DNA from: Methylotenera sp.
Lineage (GTDB): Bacteria; Pseudomonadota; Gammaproteobacteria; Burkholderiales; Methylophilaceae
DNA length: 5,688 nt
Direction of reading: 5' to 3'
Assembly: GCA_027487055.1 (NCBI GenBank)
Contig: JAIYEJ010000327.1
Location: forward strand, 1 to 5,688
Shown: in pieces, positions 1 to 5,001 of the stretch
Layout of the letters: each line of letters opens with the position of its first letter
How positions within the stretch are numbered: position 1 is the first letter of the stretch
Notes under the pieces: model-generated
What the model saw: only the letters and a program-made list of their open reading frames with translations
What the model was told of the DNA's origin: nothing
The model's database searches: none
Made by a program: the position numbers and the translations under genes

Positions 1-747
1 ACCAAGATATTGTTCAAGGCGACCCCAAATACATCCTTTACCCATTGGCGTATTAGCAAATGGTATCCTAGTCTGGTCTACAAAGTTGTGTAATGCTTGC
101 CATATACGTGCACGATTTGCACCTGCGCCTATCATCAAAAGTGGATGTTTCGCTTCTTTGATCATCGCAGCGGCAACATCCAGAATTTCTCGATCTGCAT
201 GCGGATATCGACATCTACTAATTCTGAAAACAGGGGTAGTTTTGTCTTCTACTGGTTCAGAAGCGACATCTTCTGGCAGTTCTAGCAATACGGCTCCTGG
301 TCGCTCTTCAGTTGCCAGTCGAAAAGCCTCGCGCACCATAGATGGAATCATATCCACATTGACAATCTGTTTAGCATATTTTGTTATAGGTTTCATCATA
401 CTGACGACATCAATAATTTGAAACAGACCTTGCTTACTGTGTTTAATAGGTTTTTGCCCAGTAATCATCACGAGTGGAAAACCGCCCAACTGTGCATAAG
501 CTGCACCTGTCACTAGATTGGTAGCACCTGGCCCCAAGGTGGAAAGACATACCCCAGGCTTACCCGTTAACCTGCCATAGGTGGCTGCCATAAAGGCTGC
601 ACCTTGCTCATGGCGCGTCAAAATGAGCTTGATACTTGATTGACGCATCGCCTCTAAAAAATCTAGGTTTTCTTCACCCGGAACACCGTAAATTCTTTCG
701 ACACCTTCGTTTTCAAGGGCTTTGATAAATAAATTTGATGCATTCAT
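1..747 (-). CDS. Acetolactate synthase large-subunit family ThDP enzyme (partial, C-terminus off the left edge)
   Basis: This open frame starts at ATG 747-745 and stays open to base 1, giving 249 codons of a protein family that is usually about 550 residues. The N-terminal pyrimidine-binding domain is clear: GVPGEENLDF at residues 21-30, then RHEQGAAFMA at 45-54, whose Glu47 matches the glutamate that activates the thiamine diphosphate cofactor. STLGPGATN and the ITGQ segment follow, and LLELPEDV marks the end of that domain. The central domain begins near residue 180 (HPLLMIGAGANRAR). Known members join two pyruvates into 2-acetolactate, for branched-chain amino acids or for acetoin. No ilvN-type small subunit is visible. 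The GEEN sequence and the solitary context resemble orphan or catabolic large subunits more than biosynthetic IlvB, so substrate is uncertain and related decarboxylases or carboligases remain possible. Only weak SD-like bases (AAAGA) precede the start. It lies 97 bases downstream of the NhaR-like gene on the same strand. Confidence 0.9.
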   Translation of the reverse strand, partial: MNASNLFIKALENEGVERIYGVPGEENLDFLEAMRQSSIKLILTRHEQGAAFMAATYGRLTGKPGVCLSTLGPGATNLVTGAAYAQLGGFPLVMITGQKPIKHSKQGLFQIIDVVSMMKPITKYAKQIVNVDMIPSMVREAFRLATEERPGAVLLELPEDVASEPVEDKTTPVFRISRCRYPHADREILDVAAAMIKEAKHPLLMIGAGANRARIWQALHNFVDQTRIPFANTPMGKGCIWGRLEQYLG

Positions 748-776
748 ATTAGTTAAATCTTTGGGATGATAGATTA

Positions 777-806
777 GTCATAAAATTGGATAAGTACCTA
801 TGTTAA
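777..806 (-). promoter_or_regulatory. Possible sigma-70 promoter for the acetolactate synthase-like gene
   Basis: Read on the minus strand, TTAACA (806-801) resembles a -35 box with five of six consensus bases. TATGAC (782-777) resembles a -10 box with four of six, and the spacer is 18 bases. Transcription would start near 770 and leave a leader of roughly 20 bases before the ATG at 747. This is an eye match in AT-rich DNA and may be chance; read-through from nhaR is the alternative, since no strong terminator lies between the two genes. Confidence 0.3.
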
Positions 807-831
807 GAATGCTCAATGTTTACTTACAATT

Positions 832-848
832 TTAATTGCTTCAATTAA
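832..848 (-). other. Short AT-rich hairpin over the nhaR stop codon
   Basis: TTAATTG (832-838) and CAATTAA (842-848) form a perfect 7-bp inverted repeat with a three-base loop. It overlaps the stop codon of the NhaR-like gene (847-845). The stem has one G-C pair and no T run follows on the minus strand, so it is not a convincing intrinsic terminator. It may only slow polymerase or protect the 3' end, or it may be chance. Confidence 0.25.
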
Positions 849-1762
849 TTATGCGCCGATTTATTTGAATATATTTCATTTGTCGATTTAATAAGTGAAA
901 TAATTGCTGGATGCGTAAGTCGACGTTCGGTAGTAATTGCATAAAGTTGTTCTTGTAGAGTATCAATAACTCCTAATACCTCTACTTCGTATTGTTTACA
1001 TATGTATTCTGCAATCGCATTAGGTGCTGCAAAGAACCCTGCTCCACTTTGTCCAAATGATTTAAGTAACGCACTATCATCAAATTCCGCAACGATATGT
1101 GGGTATATTTTTTTAGATTCAAACCATTGAAGAAGCTTTTTCTGAATAGCGAAGTCCTCACCAGGAATTAAAAATTTCGCATTATTCAAAACTTTAGGGA
1201 ATGCTTCAACAGGATTTTCTTCTATTAAACTCCTTGAACCAAATATGGCCAATTTACTTTCACCTAGAAAGTGATTATGAGCGCGCACGTTTAAGTTGGT
1301 TGGCATGGGACGGTCAGCAATAACCAAATCCAGTCTATTAATCGACATTTGAGATAATAAATTTGGTAGTTTCCCTTCCTTACATGTAAGTCGTATAGAG
1401 CTGTCTAGCTTTAATATAGGTTCAATCACACGATATGCGATAGACTTTGCAACCGAATCGGCAATTCCAATATTAAATGGGAGGCTTTTGATGATATCTT
1501 CACTTTGAGTTAGCTTTAGTAATTCATTACCTAGCGAAAAAATTTCATCTGCATAACTAAATATCTTTCGACCGATATCGCTTAGTTCTAGTCCACGGCC
1601 AACTTTACGGAAAAGCTTTACATCTAAGCTTTGTTCTAGCTCTGCAAGTTGACCGCTTATTGACTGTGGTGTAACAAATAACTGTTCACTGGCTCGCACA
1701 ATGCTGCCAGTTTTGCCTACCATCCAAAAGTAGCTTAAATGTTTATAATTTAATTTGGCCAT
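845..1762 (-). CDS. nhaR: NhaR-like LysR-family transcriptional regulator
   Basis: This 305-residue protein has the length and layout of LysR regulators: a winged helix-turn-helix over about residues 6-65 and a two-lobed effector domain from about residue 95. It resembles E. coli NhaR more than generic LysR proteins. Shared stretches include NYKHLSYFW (5-13), GSIVRASEQLFVTPQSISGQ (19-38), GRGLELSDIG (55-64), GIADSVAK, LIPG with a following KKLLQWF, and AEFDDSALLKSFG (225-237, E. coli GEFDDAALMKAFG). E. coli NhaR activates the nhaA sodium/proton antiporter, osmC and the pgaABCD biofilm polysaccharide operon, sensing sodium and pH. Which genes this one controls is not visible; no antiporter gene is in the window. 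ATG 1762-1760 is preceded by AAGGA (1773-1769) at a six-base spacing, which supports this start. The gene follows glgC by 99 bases, with a large dyad in the gap that could be an operator. Assignment to the NhaR subfamily is from recalled sequence and is fairly sure; the same role is inference. Confidence 0.9.
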   Translation of the reverse strand: MAKLNYKHLSYFWMVGKTGSIVRASEQLFVTPQSISGQLAELEQSLDVKLFRKVGRGLELSDIGRKIFSYADEIFSLGNELLKLTQSEDIIKSLPFNIGIADSVAKSIAYRVIEPILKLDSSIRLTCKEGKLPNLLSQMSINRLDLVIADRPMPTNLNVRAHNHFLGESKLAIFGSRSLIEENPVEAFPKVLNNAKFLIPGEDFAIQKKLLQWFESKKIYPHIVAEFDDSALLKSFGQSGAGFFAAPNAIAEYICKQYEVEVLGVIDTLQEQLYAITTERRLTHPAIISLIKSTNEIYSNKSAHN

Positions 1763-1783
1763 TTAGTTTCCTTAGATATTTGA

Positions 1784-1824
1784 TTATGACAAATACATCG
1801 AAATTTTAGATGTATTTGTCATAA
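1784..1824. repeat. Perfect 16-bp inverted repeat ahead of nhaR (operator or leader hairpin)
   Basis: TTATGACAAATACATC (1784-1799) and GATGTATTTGTCATAA (1809-1824) are exact reverse complements separated by nine AT-rich bases. The dyad lies between the glgC stop (1862) and the nhaR start (1762). Read on the minus strand no T run follows it, and the stem is poor in G and C, so it is a poor intrinsic terminator. TATTAT (1832-1827) just upstream could be a -10 box. That would put the transcript start at the edge of the dyad, making it either an operator over the start site or a hairpin at the 5' end of the nhaR mRNA. The SD sequence (1773-1769) is outside the stem. Autoregulation by the encoded LysR protein is a natural guess but unproven. 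Confidence 0.8.
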
Positions 1825-1826
1825 CC

Positions 1827-1832
1827 ATAATA
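1827..1832 (-). promoter_or_regulatory. Possible -10 box for nhaR
   Basis: On the minus strand the hexamer is TATTAT, five of six bases of the sigma-70 -10 consensus. No good -35 match lies 16-18 bases upstream, so if this is used it probably needs an activator. It abuts the 16-bp inverted repeat at 1784-1824. A short palindrome, AGATT-T-AATCT (1850-1860), lies about 20 bases further upstream. Confidence 0.3.
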
Positions 1833-1861
1833 AGAGCTTTGCTGCTGTGAGATTTAATCTA

Positions 1862-3184
1862 TTATCTTATTAGATGTATTGTCTGCCCGAGCATTTCTGG
1901 TGTAATAAGTGTAACCCCCTGGGGCGTTACATGAAATTGTTGTTTATCAATATCTGGGTTTAAACCTGCTTTAAAGTTGTCTGGGATTTTGCAATGTACA
2001 TCAACAATTACACGATTTAATGTGACATTTTCTCCAATTTCAACATGCGGCAAGATAACCGAATCTTGTATCAGACTATATTTTCCAACACGTACTTTGA
2101 GTGATAGTAGAGAGCGCTCAATCGTTGCTCCGCTAATGATGCAGCCTCCAGATATCATGGAGTCCATGGCGTGCCCACGCAAATTATCAAAGTTAAAATT
2201 AAATTTTGCTGGGGGTAGCTGCGATTGATGTGTTCGAATAGGCCAATCATCATCATACAAATTAAGATCAGGCGTGACTTTAACTAGATCCATATTCGCT
2301 TCCCAATAAGCATCTACTGTCCCAACATCTCTCCAATAGGGTTCTTCACCCACCATATTGACGCAGCTATCTATAAAACGGTGTGCATATACACGATTGT
2401 TTTTGACTAGTTTTGGAATAATATCTTTGCCAAAGTCATGATTAGATTTTCGGTCATCATCATCATGCTTAAGCACATCGTAAAGAAAATTTGCATTAAA
2501 TACATAAATCCCCATACTTACTAATGCATTTTGATCATTACTAGGCAGCGGCTTAGGGTGTAAAGGCTTTTCATTAAAATCAGTGATCTGCCATTGGTCA
2601 CTCACGCTCATCACACCAAATGCTTTTGCGCTTGCAATGGGAACCTCGATGCAGGCAACCGTCGCGTCAGCGCCTTTCATTACATGGTCAGCAATCATTT
2701 GGCTGTAATCCATTTTATATATATGGTCACCACCTAAAACCAACACATATTCGGGCTCAGTTTGCCCAATATGTTTTAAATTTTGAAAAACGGCATTCGC
2801 AGTACCAGAATAACCACCCCCGAGCACATGTGGCTGAGATGGCAAAACTTCTACAAATTCATCAAACTGATCACCAAGAAAATTCCAACTACGTTGTATA
2901 TGATGAATAAGACTATGCGCCATATATTGTGTTGCAACGCCAATTCGGCGAACACCAGAATTCACACAGTTACTTAACGTAAAATCAATGATGCGCAATT
3001 TTCCACCAAATTGTATGGCTGGCTTGGCTCGCCAATCTGTTAACTGATGTAATCTTGCACCACGCCCACCAGCCAGTATGATGGCATAAGTCTTTCTCGT
3101 AAGAGCGCCGCTGTACCGAGACGCTTTGTTAAACTCAAATGCACTTTTATCTACTACAGGAGTCGCATCAAAATGCTGATTCAT
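1862..3184 (-). CDS. glgC: Glucose-1-phosphate adenylyltransferase (ADP-glucose pyrophosphorylase)
   Basis: The 440-residue product makes ADP-glucose from ATP and glucose-1-phosphate, the committed step of bacterial glycogen synthesis; E. coli GlgC has 431 residues. The nucleotidyltransferase domain shows ILAGGRGARLHQLT (36-49), RAKPA (52-56), FGGKLRIIDF (59-68) and LSNCVNSGVRR. GGDHIYKMDY follows at 151-160, where Asp153 matches catalytic Asp142 of E. coli. Lys206 of EKP matches glucose-1-phosphate-binding Lys195. HDFGKDIIPKL and PYWRDVGTVDAYW follow. The C-terminal part from about residue 335 carries left-handed beta-helix repeats (IISGATIERSLLS, VILPHVEIGENV). Two allosteric positions differ from E. 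coli: Lys39 is Trp51, and the WYRGTADA loop reads GYSGTANA (124-131). Activators are therefore probably not those of E. coli. ATG 3184-3182 has AAGG (3194-3191) six bases upstream. No glgA or glgB is adjacent, and the gene diverges from the eps operon. Confidence 0.96.
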   Translation of the reverse strand: MNQHFDATPVVDKSAFEFNKASRYSGALTRKTYAIILAGGRGARLHQLTDWRAKPAIQFGGKLRIIDFTLSNCVNSGVRRIGVATQYMAHSLIHHIQRSWNFLGDQFDEFVEVLPSQPHVLGGGYSGTANAVFQNLKHIGQTEPEYVLVLGGDHIYKMDYSQMIADHVMKGADATVACIEVPIASAKAFGVMSVSDQWQITDFNEKPLHPKPLPSNDQNALVSMGIYVFNANFLYDVLKHDDDDRKSNHDFGKDIIPKLVKNNRVYAHRFIDSCVNMVGEEPYWRDVGTVDAYWEANMDLVKVTPDLNLYDDDWPIRTHQSQLPPAKFNFNFDNLRGHAMDSMISGGCIISGATIERSLLSLKVRVGKYSLIQDSVILPHVEIGENVTLNRVIVDVHCKIPDNFKAGLNPDIDKQQFHVTPQGVTLITPEMLGQTIHLIR

Positions 3185-3297
3185 TGCTTGCCTTAAACTA
3201 AAATAATCAACAGTTTAACGCTAAAGATTGTTAAATAAAAATCGAATATATTTAATTAATACTTAGAAAAAAACTAACTATATTGAGAGTTTACAGC

Positions 3298-3312
3298 CTA
3301 CAAATGTTGTAG
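3298..3312. promoter_or_regulatory. Palindromic site CTACAA-ATG-TTGTAG
   Basis: The two 6-base arms are exact reverse complements around a three-base centre. TTGTA or its complement TACAA recurs at 3384-3388, 3396-3400 and 3413-3417, and GTTGTA (3395-3400) with TACAAC (3413-3418) forms a further pair. The layout resembles sites for a dimeric regulator. The short motif is AT-rich, so chance occurrence is possible. Confidence 0.35.
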
Positions 3313-3340
3313 ATAAGTGGCAAAATTGAAGTAGGTTCAT

Positions 3341-3385
3341 TAAGTTAAGTCTTCAGTACATTATTTAAAAGCGCTACTTAACTTA
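3341..3385. repeat. Perfect 10-bp inverted repeat in the divergent region
   Basis: TAAGTTAAGT (3341-3350) and ACTTAACTTA (3376-3385) are exact reverse complements, with a 25-base spacer. Each arm is itself a tandem five-base repeat (TAAGT twice, ACTTA twice). The centre lies about 90 bases before the presumed epsL transcription start, a distance suited to an activator. The spacing is too long for a terminator and no T run follows. A related sequence occurs ahead of epsD (4957-4970). Confidence 0.45.
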
Positions 3386-3441
3386 CAAAATATTGTTGTA
3401 TATGTACCACTTTACAACCGAATAGCTACTTAGCCTGTATT

Positions 3442-3447
3442 TATAAT
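3442..3447 (+). promoter_or_regulatory. Consensus -10 box (TATAAT) of the presumed epsL promoter
   Basis: All six bases match the sigma-70 -10 consensus. The hexamers 16-18 bases upstream do not resemble TTGACA, and the nearest good candidate, TTTACA (3411-3416), is 25 bases away, which is too far. The promoter may thus depend on an activator bound to the upstream dyads. Transcription would start near 3454, leaving only about ten bases before ATG 3464, or about 64 before ATG 3518. Confidence 0.4.
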
Positions 3448-3463
3448 TGATTAGTTTAAATAT

Positions 3464-4855
3464 ATGTCATATCATATTGAATCATATTGTTTTTTTAAGT
3501 TTTATAAAAATTTGTTGATGAAATTAAAAAGCTGTCTATTCAATGCAAGGCACAAAGAGAGCACTCCTAAAATCAAGCTGAAAGTTGGCTCGTATGGCGT
3601 CTGCCAAAAGGTCTACAATGCTGGCTTGAGCGTTAGCTCGTTTCAATTAAATCAAATTTCGAAAATTTCACAGTTATTTTTCGTTAAGAAAATAACCAGT
3701 ATCTTATTGATTATATTGGTTATTCCTTTACATTCTTTGGCTGACGAAAGGGACCCACTTAGTGCGATTGCTGGCGTTTCTAGAGAGTATGACAACAACT
3801 TATTTTTATTGGAGTCGAATAAAAAATCAGATCGCGTTACTAAAGCGTATGCAGGTATTCAGTTGGATAAGTTGTATTCATTGCAACGATTTAAAGTTAA
3901 TTACACGTTAAATGCATCACGTTACGAAAGAAATAAGCGTCTAAATTTTAACTCGCATAATTATGATGCAGCATGGTTATGGTCTTTAACGCCACGCTTA
4001 ACAGGCAAGCTTTATGCTGATCGTAAAGAGTCACTCAATAGTTTTCAGGATTTTAGAAATTTTAATCCAAGTACAATAAGAAATATTCGTGTGAGCCAAA
4101 CGCAACATTTTGAAGCAGATTATTCACCACATGGCGTTTGGCATTTACTTGGGGGATTCACACGTAATGAAGCTAGAAATAGCGAAAGCTTTATTCAACA
4201 AGACAATCTGAGTTCAATAGCGCTAGATGCAGGTGTTAGGTATGATTTTAGGTCTGGCAGCTCAATTCTTTTAATGGCACATAAGCGTAATGGTGACTTT
4301 GAGCGTAAAACACCCAACTTTGCATCTCTATTGGATACAGGCTTTAGCGAAAATGAGGCCGAAGCCAGGCTTACTTGGTTGCTTTCTGGTCATTCTAGGT
4401 TAAATGTACGTACGGCTTATTTAAGGCGTAATCATGATACCTTTTCTCAGCGGGATTACTCTGGCATGGAAGGTCGCGTAGATTATTTTTGGACGCCAAC
4501 TAGCAAGTTACAACTCGGAGTTTCTGCAAATTCTGCACTTGCTAGTTTTTGGAATATCGACAGCAGTTACACACGTGAAAACACCTTAAGTATTACACCA
4601 GTCTACAATATAAGCGATAAAATTAGATTAACTGGATTTGCTGGCATATCTGAGCGTCGGTTTCTTGGTGACGGCCTAGCACCCTCTACCAATAGGCTCG
4701 ACAAAGCCAAAAACATCAGTGCAGGTATCGATTGGAGCCCTTTGCGCAACTTTACGCTTGGTGTTGATTTAAGGCACAGTAGGCGAGATTCAAATGTTAT
4801 CGGGTTTGATTTCAATGATACTGTTGTGGGCGTAGATGCGAGCTTTTTATTTTAA
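3464..4855 (+). CDS. epsL: EpsL-like outer-membrane beta-barrel protein of an exopolysaccharide operon
   Basis: The frame encodes 463 residues. A signal peptide (KK, then a hydrophobic run, cleavage expected after SLA at residue 93) leads to a mature part of about 370 residues. That part has alternating polar and hydrophobic strands, many aromatic residues and Arg/Asn/Asp-rich turns, and ends in ...VVGVDASFLF with a terminal Phe, the usual signal for BAM-mediated outer-membrane insertion. This matches the EpsL family found in exosortase/PEP-CTERM exopolysaccharide operons, where it is thought to act at the outer membrane; its exact role is not established, and a porin-like export channel is an inference. 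The start is uncertain: ATG 3464, ATG 3518 (residue 19) and TTG 3626 (residue 55) are in frame and none has a clear SD. From the first ATG about 74 residues precede the signal peptide, which is unusual. An in-frame TAG at 3452-3454 bars a longer form. epsD follows after 146 bases. Confidence 0.85.
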   Translation: MSYHIESYCFFKFYKNLLMKLKSCLFNARHKESTPKIKLKVGSYGVCQKVYNAGLSVSSFQLNQISKISQLFFVKKITSILLIILVIPLHSLADERDPLSAIAGVSREYDNNLFLLESNKKSDRVTKAYAGIQLDKLYSLQRFKVNYTLNASRYERNKRLNFNSHNYDAAWLWSLTPRLTGKLYADRKESLNSFQDFRNFNPSTIRNIRVSQTQHFEADYSPHGVWHLLGGFTRNEARNSESFIQQDNLSSIALDAGVRYDFRSGSSILLMAHKRNGDFERKTPNFASLLDTGFSENEAEARLTWLLSGHSRLNVRTAYLRRNHDTFSQRDYSGMEGRVDYFWTPTSKLQLGVSANSALASFWNIDSSYTRENTLSITPVYNISDKIRLTGFAGISERRFLGDGLAPSTNRLDKAKNISAGIDWSPLRNFTLGVDLRHSRRDSNVIGFDFNDTVVGVDASFLF

Positions 4856-5001
4856 TCGCAAGCAAAGCCGTAAAAAGCTGGTTGGGCTAAACCATTTGGA
4901 CTATATACGGCAAGCGATGAAAAATGTAAAAATGATGTTTACCTTTATAATCATTTAAGCGTTACTTAACACAAAAGCAAGCATGAAAATAAAGGCAGCA
5001 A
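4856..5001 (+). other. epsL-epsD intergenic region with a shared motif
   Basis: This 146-base gap has no gene that I can support and no GC-rich stem followed by T residues, so read-through from epsL is expected. It holds TTAAG-CGTTA-CTTAA (4955-4969), a 5-bp inverted repeat. The stretch AAGCGTTACTTAAC (4957-4970) matches 13 of 14 bases of AAGCGCTACTTAAC upstream of epsL (3369-3382), so a common regulator site or second promoter is possible. GGTT/AACC (4880-4893) forms a weak further stem. Confidence 0.35.
4991..4995 (+). promoter_or_regulatory. Ribosome binding site deciding the epsD start
   Basis: AAAGG lies six bases before ATG 5002. The alternative in-frame ATG at 5023 (residue 8) has only A-rich sequence before it, so the first ATG is preferred. 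Both starts leave a workable lipoprotein signal. Confidence 0.6.

Larger units (their letters stand above)
3185..3463. promoter_or_regulatory. Divergent glgC / epsL control region
   Basis: This 279-base AT-rich stretch lies between two genes read away from each other and so should hold both promoters. For epsL, a TATAAT box is visible at 3442-3447. For glgC no convincing -35/-10 pair was found on the minus strand; TATAGT (3284-3279) is a possible -10 box without a matching -35. The region also contains a perfect 10-bp inverted repeat (3341-3350 with 3376-3385), a 6-bp one (3298-3312), and repeated TTGTA/TACAA elements up to 3417. No coding sequence, tRNA or terminator was seen. Confidence 0.6.

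Noticed and set aside
86..421. Plus-strand open frames at 86-421 and 97-285
   Set aside because: They lie opposite the acetolactate synthase-like gene, whose minus-strand protein shows clear family motifs throughout; the plus-strand translations resemble nothing.
1784..1824. Intrinsic terminator of glgC
   Set aside because: The stem is strong in length but AT-rich and is not followed by a T run on the minus strand.
1977..2977. Plus-strand open frames at 1977-2228, 2620-2910 and 2783-2977
   Set aside because: All lie inside glgC on the other strand and have no domain signal or ribosome binding site.
3267..3273. Seven-base A run as a terminator T tract on the minus strand
   Set aside because: No GC-rich stem precedes it on that strand, and it lies upstream of glgC rather than after a gene.
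3318..3333. Possible sigma-54 promoter (TGGCA with a downstream -12 element)
   Set aside because: The -24-like TGGCA is present, but the bases ten after GG are GT rather than GC and the TTGC context is missing.
3541..3640. Cyclic-di-GMP or other known riboswitch in the epsL leader
   Set aside because: Small hairpins exist, but I could not align the conserved core of any riboswitch class, and the stretch is open as coding sequence.
4603..4815. Minus-strand open frame inside epsL
   Set aside because: It is the antisense of conserved barrel strands of EpsL and has no recognisable features.
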